NCBI GenBank assembly: GCA_905233835.1
Contig: CAJOGB010000001.1
Coordinates: 1-48,240 of the forward strand
Reading direction: 5' to 3'
Origin: an uncultured Lachnospiraceae bacterium
GTDB taxonomy: Bacteria; Bacillota; Clostridia; Lachnospirales; Lachnospiraceae
DNA: 48,240 nt
The notes below the pieces were generated by a model, which was not told the DNA's origin, did not search any database, and saw only the letters and a list, made by a program, of their open reading frames with translations. The position numbers and the translations under genes were made by a program. Within the stretch, counting starts at the first letter, position 1, and every line of letters begins with the position of its first letter. Below, one piece after another: positions 1 to 8,315 of this stretch.

Positions 1-90
<90 letters not shown>

Positions 91-280
91 AAGGTTTGAA
101 CTCTTCACTCTTCTGGATGAAAGCTAAGCTTTCATTACTTGAGTTAAGTTCGATTTAAAAATTAATTGACAGGAACTTTTCTTATTAAGAAAGTTCCGAT
201 TGTTTCGAATCTTTCAAGGTTGTTTCACTATTCAATTATCAAGGTTCTTATGTGTTGCTCTTTCAAGCGACAACTCTGAT
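91..280 (-). other. rrn leader with processing stems
   Basis: This is the transcribed leader between the rrn promoters and 16S. It contains an inverted repeat at 172-197 (arms GGAACTTT and AAAGTTCC, with extra CTT/AAG pairs) and a second near 117-135 (arms ATGAAAGCT and AGCTTTCAT). Such stems are typical of pre-16S leader structure and RNase processing signals. An A/T-rich segment near 200-255, reading CTTGATAATTGAATA on the minus strand, resembles the conserved antitermination region of Firmicute rrn leaders; the boxA assignment is inference. No protein gene is supported here. Confidence 0.6.
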
Positions 281-309
281 AGATTATCACTTCGTTGCTT
301 GCTTGTCAA
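281..309 (-). promoter_or_regulatory. rrn promoter P2 (proximal)
   Basis: On the minus strand there is a perfect -35 TTGACA (304-309), a 17-nt spacer and a -10-like TAATCT (281-286). The overlapping GATAAT, two bases further upstream, is an alternative -10 with a 15-nt spacer. It lies about 80 bp downstream of P1 and just upstream of the leader, as in the tandem P1/P2 arrangement common in Firmicute rrn operons. The -10 match is only moderate. Confidence 0.6.
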
Positions 310-330
310 CAACTTTTTTCAAAAAAATTT

Positions 331-356
331 CGCACACCGCGTTTCTTGCGGGTGCG
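331..356 (-). other. GC-rich hairpin between rrn P1 and P2
   Basis: The arms CGCAC+CCGC and GCGG+GTGCG pair around a 7-nt loop with a one-base bulge, and flanking TTT/AAA can extend the stem. On the minus strand it is followed by a run of seven T (321-327), so it has the form of an intrinsic terminator or attenuator. It sits at the extreme 5' end of the predicted P1 transcript. It could instead stop transcription arriving from the upstream minus-strand genes. Function is inferred from structure only. Confidence 0.45.
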
Positions 357-362
357 AAAAAT

Positions 363-391
363 ATAATAGCAAATGGACTATACTCTGTCAA
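363..391 (-). promoter_or_regulatory. rrn promoter P1 (distal)
   Basis: On the minus strand TTGACA (386-391) is followed by exactly 17 nt and TATTAT (363-368), a near-consensus sigma-A promoter. A start site about 7 nt downstream would fall near 355-356. The -35 abuts a perfect 10-bp A/T-rich inverted repeat (391-415), placed where an UP element would lie. The predicted transcript start also coincides with a GC-rich hairpin (331-356). Confidence 0.8.
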
Positions 392-444
392 CAATATTTT
401 ATGTGAAAATATTGTGTTTTTTTACGGTTGTCTAGATGTAGTTC

Positions 445-1164
445 CTATGAGAAAAACGACCTCAAAATATTGTTATTATATAAATATAGAAGAAACTCAT
501 TTTCCTCAATCTGAGATCCCACCAACTGACCCAATGCCGTGCCCGGAATCAAAGATATTATATAAAAGAAAACATAGACCACCAAAAAGCCTTCGCAAAT
601 TCCAAAAAGCATACCCAAAAATCGGCTGACATTTCCGATGACAGGCGCATGATTTAAAAACTGAATAATGGTCCAGGCCAAGGATATAATCAATAGGACA
701 ATCACGATGGAAAGAACAGTAGCCAGGGCATGAATGATATAGCCGGTAATGACAACAGCCGCTTCGCTGATCACTTCCGCCTTTTTCTCCTCAATCATTT
801 CTTCCGTTTGATGCGTAAGTTCCTGCAGCTTGTCCTCGCTTTTAATAAGCTCCTGCAGTTTCTTTACAAACTCATCGGTTTCTTCTCCTCCGGCTTCCCG
901 GGATATCTCTTCCTCTGCCTTCTCCTCGGATTTCTCTACCTTTTTGTTTAAACTCTTTTCCACATGCTCGCCGATGGTCTGCACCACTTCCGGAGAGTTT
1001 AGCAGGTTTTGTTCAATCACAGGGGTGGCTTCACCGATGAAATAGATCGCAAAAATCCATGCAACGATCCCAAAGATGATTCCGATAAGTCCACGGTTGT
1101 ATCCCTTCCATATAAAAACAATGATGCAGGCAATAACGATAAAAAACAATGCGTTATAGGTCAT
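445..1164 (-). CDS. CvpA family membrane protein
   Basis: A 239-residue membrane protein with predicted membrane segments near residues 3-19, 25-45, 143-168 and 186-206. A long charged helical insert (about 65-132) lies between the second and third. The C-terminal pair carries the CvpA-type pattern of a Gly-rich loop and helix (RFLGMLFGICEGFLVVY). CvpA is named for colicin V production; in Firmicutes these proteins are uncharacterised inner-membrane proteins linked loosely to envelope and stress phenotypes. The start is one base after the stop of the DUF5711 gene, so the two are co-transcribed. No convincing terminator separates the gene from the rrn P1 promoter downstream. The exact role is unknown. 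Confidence 0.75.
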   Translation of the reverse strand: MTYNALFFIVIACIIVFIWKGYNRGLIGIIFGIVAWIFAIYFIGEATPVIEQNLLNSPEVVQTIGEHVEKSLNKKVEKSEEKAEEEISREAGGEETDEFVKKLQELIKSEDKLQELTHQTEEMIEEKKAEVISEAAVVITGYIIHALATVLSIVIVLLIISLAWTIIQFLNHAPVIGNVSRFLGMLFGICEGFLVVYVFFYIISLIPGTALGQLVGSQIEENEFLLYLYNNNILRSFFS

Positions 1165-1165
1165 A

Positions 1166-2311
1166 TTACTTCAACCGAATCCTTTCCACGTTTCCCTTTT
1201 CGATTACGATATAGGTACGATAACTCTCCCAAGGAATCAAATCCACGATTCCGTTGGAAAAATCATATACAAACTTATTTACGCCCAGCGAAGTGTAAAT
1301 GCTGACATTTTCTCCGTCGGTTAACATAACCTCATTGGCCTTTGAAATACTTACCTTCGTAAATACTTCCTCAATCTGCTTTTCAAAGCGACGACTCATG
1401 GACATGTTATAAAGGCTTAAGGTATTTTGTCCGTTTTCATCCGCGGTGATAAATCCAAAATAATTATCATTATGGAAGATACTCTTCATTTCCTTTGAAA
1501 CAAAAAGTTCTTTTTTGATCTTCGGTTCTTTTGCGTTGGAATACACCACGATCTCCGAATCACCGAAGGCGATGGCTTCATCCTTTGCCACAAAATCCAC
1601 TTCCGGAATCACCATATTGGAATAGGAAAATTTTCCTACGATGTGATCGTCCTTTTTCTCGCCGGCCACACCGAAGTCATAGAACAACACGGTACTCTTT
1701 ACGTCCCCATCCGTAAGGTTGGTAAGGGACACCACCAGTCGGTCTCCCGACGAAGAAATGGCCACCGACATGGGATAGCCCGTGTTTTTGGTATGTAACT
1801 CTCCGGACGCTAAAGTGGCGCCTTCACTGTTATAAAGATTCAAATATCCCGTATCTTTATTTTGCATGAGCACAACTACATTTCCGTTAGAGGCCACATC
1901 CGCATCTATAATGGGAAGGTTCGTGGAAAGCTTTCCTTCGTTTCCGGCGGCGGTCTCCACAAAAACTCGGCTTCCGCTTTTGTCGTAAATCAAAAGTTTT
2001 CCCTCGCAGATTTTAATCTGGGGATTTGTCATCTCATAGGTTTCGTTCCAAATCAGATTTCCGTCGTAGTCGGTATAAAAGGCGCCGTCTCTTCCGTATG
2101 CCAAAAGGTTATCCATAAAATCCGCATAGTGGGTCTGCTCCGCATCCTTTCTTTCAAAGGAAGAGGAAACCTCAAAGGCGTCGAAGGTCACCAAGGTTCG
2201 GTACAACATATAGCCGCCCAAAAGCACCAAAAGAAAAACACCGAAGAAGATCTTTCGTGCTCTGGGAGATAGGGGCTCATTTATTTTTTCAAAGGTTTTC
2301 AGTTCATCCAT
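1166..2311 (-). CDS. DUF5711 family membrane-anchored protein
   Basis: A 381-residue protein with a short cytoplasmic N-terminus, one membrane segment (about residues 22-41) and a large extracytoplasmic part made of short repeated beta-strand-like segments, suggesting a beta-propeller-like fold. It matches what is known of the DUF5711 family, common in Lachnospiraceae and without known function. It is translationally linked to the downstream CvpA-like gene. The ATG at 2311 has no visible Shine-Dalgarno sequence: it lies directly after the T-tract of a terminator hairpin (2320-2354), so expression probably relies on read-through from glgB. No alternative in-frame ATG precedes the membrane segment. 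Confidence 0.7.
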   Translation of the reverse strand: MDELKTFEKINEPLSPRARKIFFGVFLLVLLGGYMLYRTLVTFDAFEVSSSFERKDAEQTHYADFMDNLLAYGRDGAFYTDYDGNLIWNETYEMTNPQIKICEGKLLIYDKSGSRVFVETAAGNEGKLSTNLPIIDADVASNGNVVVLMQNKDTGYLNLYNSEGATLASGELHTKNTGYPMSVAISSSGDRLVVSLTNLTDGDVKSTVLFYDFGVAGEKKDDHIVGKFSYSNMVIPEVDFVAKDEAIAFGDSEIVVYSNAKEPKIKKELFVSKEMKSIFHNDNYFGFITADENGQNTLSLYNMSMSRRFEKQIEEVFTKVSISKANEVMLTDGENVSIYTSLGVNKFVYDFSNGIVDLIPWESYRTYIVIEKGNVERIRLK

Positions 2312-2319
2312 AAATTTTC

Positions 2320-2354
2320 AAAAAAACAGAGGACTTAAAAGCTTTAAGCCCTCT
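2320..2354 (-). terminator. Intrinsic terminator after glgB
   Basis: On the minus strand a 12-bp stem (arms AGAGGGCTTAAA and TTTAAGTCCTCT with one G-U pair, 2343-2354 and 2328-2339) with a 3-nt loop is followed by GTTTTTTT. It starts a few bases after the glgB stop and ends just before the DUF5711 start codon, so it should attenuate transcription between the two genes. Confidence 0.85.
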
Positions 2355-2361
2355 TTTCTTT

Positions 2362-4260
2362 CTAATAAGTAAATACTGCCACACCGTATGCCGGCAAAGG
2401 ATACGCGATGGAATATGCTTTTCCGTCACACTCACGCTGCTCCGCGGTGTAGTTAACGGGACGTTTGCTTTCCGTTCCGCCGAAACGAACGTCCTCACTG
2501 TTTAAGATCAGTTTATACTTCTTATTCTCCGGCACGCCCACGCGGTAATCATCGTAAGCCATAGGAGTAAAGTTTACCACAAACAAAAGGTTTTTCTTCT
2601 CGGAAAATCCTTTTCTTACAAAACTGAAAATACTGCGATAGCTGTCATTGGCGTTAATCCACTCAAAGCCGTTCCAGTTAATATCCTGCTCATACATAGC
2701 CGGATACTTACGATACAAATGAAGAAGTTCCTTCATCCATTCGTTGATAGCCTTGTTATTCGGATTCTCCAAAAGGTACCAATCCAACTCTCGCTTTTCA
2801 CTCCACTCCTGATACTGAGCAAAGTCCTGACCCATGAAAAGTAACTTCTTTCCCGGGTGGCCCATCATAAAGGCATAGCCGGCTTTTAAGTTCTTAAACT
2901 TATCGCCTTCAAGACCCGGCATTTTATTAATCATGGAGCATTTCAAATGTACCACTTCGTCATGGGATAACACGAGAATGTATTTTTCAAACTCGTTGTA
3001 ACTCATGGCAAAGGTCATCTTATTATGATTATCTTTTCTGAAGTAAGGATCCAACTTCATGTAATCCAAGAAGTCATGCATCCATCCCATGTTCCACTTA
3101 TAGGAGAAATTTAATCCGTCGTCTTCCACGGAACCGGTCACCTTCGGCCAAGCAGTGGATTCTTCCGCGATCATTACCACACCCTTATAGCGTCCTGTAA
3201 TTAACGTATTGATATGCTTAAAGAACTCAATGGCCTCTAAGTTTTCATTTCCGCCGTACTTGTTTGCTACCCACTGACCGTCTTCTTTTCCGTAGTCAAG
3301 GTAGAGCATGGATGCCACCGCATCCACACGAAGTCCATCGATATGATAGGTCTCCACCCAATTGATGGCGGAACCGATAAGGAAGTTCTTTACTTCGTTT
3401 TTACCGTAATCAAAAATCTTGGTTCCCCAATCCGGGTGCTCGCCCTTCTTCGGATCCGCATATTCAAACAATGCCTCTCCGTCAAAATTGGCAAGTCCGT
3501 GAGCATCCTTCGGGAAGTGGGCGGGTACCCAATCCAGAATGACACCGATGCCTTTTTTATGCAAGTAATTTACTAAATACATAAAGTCTTTTGGTGAACC
3601 GTAGCGGGAAGTAGGTGCATAATAACCGGTTACCTGATAGCCCCAGGAACCGTCGAAAGGATACTCGGAGATTCCCATTAACTCTACGTGGGTATATCCC
3701 ATTTCCACCACATAATCCGCAAGAGCCTTTGCAAATTCCTTATAGGAATAGAAGCCGTCGTCCTCACGTCCCGGATGACGCTTCCAGGAACCCGGATGCA
3801 CTTCATAGATAGACATGGGCTGCTCCCAATAATTATCTACGGCAGCTCTCTTTTTCATCCAAGTGCCATCGGTCCAATTAAATCCGTCGGTAAATGCAAT
3901 ACGGGATGCAGTCTCCGGTCGAAGCTCCGCCATGTTTGCAAAGGGATCTGCTTTATACAAACGATCTCCGCTTCCTGTGTAGATTAAGAACTTATATAAG
4001 TCCCCTTCTTTTGCTTCCGGAATAAAGGTTTCATAAATTCCCATTTCATAAGGGGCCACCCGCTCCATCATATGAGACGCTTCATTCCAGTCGTTGAATT
4101 CACCTATAACTGCGACTGCCTGAGCATGAGGTGCCCAAACATCAAATACGATTCCATCCACACCGTCCACGGTCATAGGATGGGCTCCCATTTTTTTGAA
4201 GATATCGTAATGTGTCGCCTGACCAAATAAATAGCTGTCAAGTTCGGTAAAATTACTCAT
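2362..4260 (-). CDS. glgB: 1,4-alpha-glucan branching enzyme
   Basis: A 632-residue GH13 enzyme that makes alpha-1,6 branches in glycogen by transferring alpha-1,4 chains. An N-terminal CBM48-type domain (about 35-110; VFDVWAPHAQAVAVIGEFNDW) is followed by the (beta/alpha)8 barrel. The catalytic nucleophile is D313 in DGLRVDAVASMLYLDY, the acid/base is E366 in IAEEST, and the transition-state region is LSHDEVVH. A C-terminal all-beta domain closes the protein. The length fits the shorter GlgB class that lacks the extra N1 module. It is 15 bp downstream of the TPR/AAA gene and is followed by a terminator. No other glycogen genes lie beside it; a phosphoglucomutase is encoded near 43 kb. Confidence 0.95.
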   Translation of the reverse strand: MSNFTELDSYLFGQATHYDIFKKMGAHPMTVDGVDGIVFDVWAPHAQAVAVIGEFNDWNEASHMMERVAPYEMGIYETFIPEAKEGDLYKFLIYTGSGDRLYKADPFANMAELRPETASRIAFTDGFNWTDGTWMKKRAAVDNYWEQPMSIYEVHPGSWKRHPGREDDGFYSYKEFAKALADYVVEMGYTHVELMGISEYPFDGSWGYQVTGYYAPTSRYGSPKDFMYLVNYLHKKGIGVILDWVPAHFPKDAHGLANFDGEALFEYADPKKGEHPDWGTKIFDYGKNEVKNFLIGSAINWVETYHIDGLRVDAVASMLYLDYGKEDGQWVANKYGGNENLEAIEFFKHINTLITGRYKGVVMIAEESTAWPKVTGSVEDDGLNFSYKWNMGWMHDFLDYMKLDPYFRKDNHNKMTFAMSYNEFEKYILVLSHDEVVHLKCSMINKMPGLEGDKFKNLKAGYAFMMGHPGKKLLFMGQDFAQYQEWSEKRELDWYLLENPNNKAINEWMKELLHLYRKYPAMYEQDINWNGFEWINANDSYRSIFSFVRKGFSEKKNLLFVVNFTPMAYDDYRVGVPENKKYKLILNSEDVRFGGTESKRPVNYTAEQRECDGKAYSIAYPLPAYGVAVFTY

Positions 4261-4275
4261 GTGTTACTCTCCCTC

Positions 4276-6911
4276 TTATTCGTCCTGAAAATCCTTTTCC
4301 TGAAGGATTAGGTTTCCTTCGTCATCATAATGCTTAGATCCCAGTCTTCCGAAGAATCCTCCCAGACCTCCGCGTTCCGCATGGTCGATGGCCTCGTCCA
4401 CGATCTCCTTTACACCGGTGACATAAACCGGCTGATCCGGACGGAATTTGATATTGATGCGATCGTAAAGTGCAAGCACACCCATCTCATCAATGTTATA
4501 TCCAAGCTCTAAGGCATAAATCTTTCCGAAGTTTACAAGCTCATCTATGGTAAGTACCGGAATATTGATTCGTTCCGTAAACTTCTTTGCAAAAGAGGCA
4601 TTGGACTGAAGCAACTGCTGAAGATTTTCTTTGGTATCCTCAAGCACAACGATGATTCCCGTATTATCACTTTCCATAAGGATGGATAAGGTAACCGCGC
4701 TTTCGGAAGAAATCTGTCCCGCTTTTTCAATGATCAAACATCCTCCCGCAACTGCCGAAAACAATTGCTTGATGTCCTTTTCATTTAAGCGCTTTCCGTC
4801 AATCTTTCCGATATTTCCCGTTGGCTTTCCGGTCTGCTCCTGCAATACCTTAATGATATTGGTGGCAAGGGTTGTCTTTCCGCTACCCACACCACCTTGA
4901 ATGGCGATGTTTCCGTTCTTTGCGGTATTAGGCTCATTTACTTTTGCACGAAGTCCACTTAAGGCACGGCAAAGACTTTGTTCCATACCTGCAATGGGAA
5001 TAAAGTAAGAAAAGATTGCCTTTTCTTCTTCCGTAAGCTCCGTCGGTGAAGTAGTATCCTTTACCGGTTCCTCTACCTGTTCCTCTACCTGTGGTTTCTC
5101 CACCACGATATCCGGAGCCAGTTTTCCAAGATCGATGGTGCTTCCGTTATAAATCGCTTCTTCCTCGGCTTTTTGTTCCTCGGTAAGTTCGTGTTTTTCT
5201 TCTTCCTCGTCTTCCATTAATTCCGCGATGGAATCCGCAAGACGCATTTCGGAATCCAACTCTTCTTCGGAGCGCTCCGGTTCTTTTACCGGCTCCTCAG
5301 ATACCTCTTCGGGCTCCTCATCTAATACGTCGTCTATTGCAATCGGCGGAAGTTCCTCTTCCGGTTCTTCTTTTTCTTCTACAACCGGTTCCAAAACCAC
5401 TTCAGGCTCAACCTCTTTCTTCTCTTCCAATGTCGGAGGCGTCCAGGTCGGTGCCGACCTATCGTCATGGGATACGTTTGGCGTAGGAACCTCAGGTACC
5501 GGTACTCCCGTTACGGGAACCGCAGCGGCTGCTACCACAGGAATCTCAAGACCGACTCCTGCTTCCTCGCCGTCCGGCTGAATTTTTGGAATGGTAAAGG
5601 TGCGGTTTTCTTTTAAAGCTTTCTTTTCTTCGGATTTCTCTTCGGAAGCAAGCGGTGTCTCTGCAGGTTTTTCAACCGGCTTCTCCTCTACAGGGGTCTC
5701 CTTAGATAAGTATTCTTCCTTCAAAAGTTCGCGTGGAGTCATACCCGCATCCAATTTCGGGGATACTTCCTCCAAGCGATCCATAATCTCATTCACCGCA
5801 GAAAGAGCGCGAGCCTTTGTCTGCTCGAAGCGACGCTGTTCTGCTTCGTCTAATGCGGCCTTTGCGGCAGCACGGGTCTTTTCCCAATTCTCCATCACTT
5901 CTTCGATGGTCATCTGGCCCTTCATCGGAGGCTCGTGATCCACTCCCTCCGGCAAAATAAAGCTTACCTGACCATCGTGGGCTTCGGTTAAATATTCCTG
6001 GAAACTCGTCTTTAATGTCTCGTCCAACTTCTTGTCTTCTTCCTTTTTCTCTTCCGGGTCCGGAAGTTCTTCTTCCTTCATATGAAGGTAGGGAATATCC
6101 TCCACCAATCCCTTGATGGCTTCCAAATTTTCATCGATCTCGGCAGACTCGGTAGCCTGCATGATTTCTTCAATATTTCTCTGAATCTCAGCCTGAAGAT
6201 TTACGGTGTTAAACTTATCGTTTGACACTTCCACTTCCGGAATCTGAATGACCTTATGTAAGATCTCGTTATTTCCGGCTTCTTCTCCCGGGTGAATCTC
6301 GGTGATTCCGTCCTTCCTCTGTTGAATGAGGCGATACTTATCTTCCTGGTTTTTATCTAAGGGATGATAGAGCATCTTTAACTCCAAGGCACGCTCCACA
6401 TACGGGCCGTCACCGAACCAAAGAATAATCTCGTCACAAAGATCGATACATTTATCCACCAATCCCGCTTTATGATAAAGTCTGGCCAGCTCATAGGCCC
6501 ACTCTTCCGTAAAGTCGGAGGCTTTTAACTCTTCCAATACGGAAATCAAGGTGTCCGTATCCGCACCCTTCGCACGATTGATTTCATAGCGAATGATGTA
6601 TTTCATGCTGTCATGAGGTGCGATTTCCACAAACTCGTCATAGTAGTCTTTGGCGGCATCGAGGTTTCCGAGTTTGACGGCAATCATGGCAAGACGAAAG
6701 ATGATCATGCGTCCGATTGGAGAGCGCTCATGACCAAGTTCCAATAAATCTTTTGCTTCCTCAAGTTCCCCGCAGGCTTCAGAATATTTACGTTGGGAAC
6801 CTTTTTCCAGTTTTCACTGCGAAGAAGTTCCAGCGCATCTTCTTTTTTCTCCTGATTTAAAAGTTTTTTAATCTCGTCGAGTTTTGCCTTGTATTCGTTA
6901 CGATCCACCAT
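4276..6911 (-). pseudogene. TPR/AAA+ ATPase protein, frameshifted
   Basis: Two overlapping frames make one protein. The N-terminal 68-codon piece (6911 to 6705) and the 822-codon main piece (readable to 4276) join if one A is added to the A5 run at 6802-6806, restoring TPR-like helices across the junction. Layout in the main piece: TPR-like helices (1-120), a very acidic, Pro/Glu-rich disordered linker (about 190-580), then a C-terminal AAA+ domain with Walker A GGVGSGKTT at 617-625. The Walker B-like strand reads GCLIIEKAG, with Glu where Asp-Glu is usual. The C-terminus resembles CbxX/SpoVK-like AAA ATPases. Function is unknown. The break may be a sequencing error, a real lesion or, less likely, recoding. 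A TTG at 6744 is the only start for the main piece alone and has no good ribosome-binding site. Confidence 0.75.
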
Positions 6912-6953
6912 TTCACCTCAGCTGAATACATTTTATTTTTCAAGTGTAGCACA

Positions 6954-8297
6954 CTATTTTTCTTTTTTCTTTAAGAATTTCGGGGTCTTTGCACTTCTGC
7001 GTGCCGCTTCTTTTTCCGGATCCTTCGGAACGAGAGCGTGGGTTTCTTCATCCACATGATCGATGTCCACATATTCATCCGTACCCACGGGGAGTTGTCG
7101 CTTTAGCAAAAGATATCTGGAGATTCTTCCGCAGATATAATAAATCACCGCCATGGTAGGAACACCTAAAAGCATTCCCATAAATCCGAACAAGTATCCG
7201 CCCACTACAATGGCAAGCACCACCCAAAAGGAAGAAATACCGGTAGAGTCTCCCAAGATCTTCGGACCGATTAAGTTTCCGTCAATCTGCTGGAGAATCA
7301 ACACAAAGATTAAGAAGTAAATTCCCATCTTCGGCTCGGTTAAGAAAATAATGATTACCGTCGGCACCGCTCCGATGTAAGGACCGAATACCGGGATAAT
7401 GTTGGTAACACCGATAATTACGGAAGTTAAAATCGGATAAGGCATGTGTACGATAGACATAAACACATAGCAGATCACTCCGATGATGGCGGAGTCGATG
7501 ATCTTTCCGATGATGAATCCGTAGAAAATATCGTTGGTCTTACGAACCACTTCCATTACCACGTTGGCATATTTAACACGGAAAATTCCGTAGATTAACT
7601 TTTTAATCTGTCCCTTAAACTTTTCCTTCTCCAAAAGAACGTATACGGAAACAAAGATACCGATGATGATATTAATCACCGTGCGAACGATTCCGTAACC
7701 GAAGGAGGTAGCCACTTTAATCAACTTATCCTGATCTTCCAAATCCAGATAAGTTCTTGCATAATTAATGGCCCATTCGATTCCCGCAAAAATCTTCTCG
7801 TCGTTTTTGGCACCCATAATCTCGGTTTCCCAACGACCGCGGGTAACTTCATTTGCCCAATCCAAAACTCCGTAAATCTGCTCAATCAAATGATTGGACA
7901 AGTAGGTAACCGTAGAAATAAACTCCGGAACCACCGCGGAGAAAAATGCGATGATGATGCCCCATAAAATCACAAGTGCGATTAAGGTGGCAATCAGTCG
8001 CACATGTTTTCTGACCTTTTTCTCATCCTTTGCCTTCTTTAAAAAGAAAGGCAAAAACTTTCCTTCGAAAAACATCATCATGGGATTCATCAAAAAGGCC
8101 ATGACAAGTCCGAGGATGATTGGAACGAAGGCCATTACCACATGATCGATCCCGCTCTTTAAAAGGGCATAACGCTTCACGCCGAAATAGAAAAGAATGA
8201 TTCCGGCAGCGGCTACGATGGCCACGATGGCCAGCGGCAAAAAGCGTTTTACCATGCGATGCGTATATTCTCTGTTGTACTTTTCTTCTTTGTTCAA
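6954..8297 (-). CDS. AI-2E family transporter
   Basis: A 447-residue polytopic membrane protein of the AI-2E transporter (PF01594, YtvI/PerM-like) family. It has about eight membrane segments: two near the N-terminus (15-40, 52-75), one around 95-125, a long soluble segment (125-200), and a dense group from 200 to 400. The family signature of Gly/Pro-rich helices is visible (TNIIPVFGPYIGAVPT, then the GNLIGPKILG segment). The C-terminal tail is Lys-rich and cytoplasmic. Despite the family name, members include Na+/H+ antiporters and proteins of unknown substrate, so the substrate is not assigned. It is 18 bp downstream of the hydratase gene and upstream of the TPR/AAA gene. Confidence 0.88.
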   Translation of the reverse strand: MNKEEKYNREYTHRMVKRFLPLAIVAIVAAAGIILFYFGVKRYALLKSGIDHVVMAFVPIILGLVMAFLMNPMMMFFEGKFLPFFLKKAKDEKKVRKHVRLIATLIALVILWGIIIAFFSAVVPEFISTVTYLSNHLIEQIYGVLDWANEVTRGRWETEIMGAKNDEKIFAGIEWAINYARTYLDLEDQDKLIKVATSFGYGIVRTVINIIIGIFVSVYVLLEKEKFKGQIKKLIYGIFRVKYANVVMEVVRKTNDIFYGFIIGKIIDSAIIGVICYVFMSIVHMPYPILTSVIIGVTNIIPVFGPYIGAVPTVIIIFLTEPKMGIYFLIFVLILQQIDGNLIGPKILGDSTGISSFWVVLAIVVGGYLFGFMGMLLGVPTMAVIYYICGRISRYLLLKRQLPVGTDEYVDIDHVDEETHALVPKDPEKEAARRSAKTPKFLKKKEK

Positions 8298-8315
8298 ATC
8301 TTCTCTCCCGTGAAA

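Noticed and set aside
391..423. Inverted repeat with a T-run on the plus strand, seen as a plus-strand terminator.
   Set aside because: No plus-strand gene precedes it; an UP-like or regulatory role for rrn P1 is more sensible.
200..629. Plus-strand open frames at the left end of the window.
   Set aside because: They lie across the rrn leader/promoters and the antisense of the CvpA-like gene, with no coding signature.
5228..5938. Ser-rich plus-strand open frames opposite the TPR/AAA gene.
   Set aside because: They are the antisense of the Glu-rich linker (GAA/GAG read as TTC/CTC and shifted to Ser codons), a known artefact.
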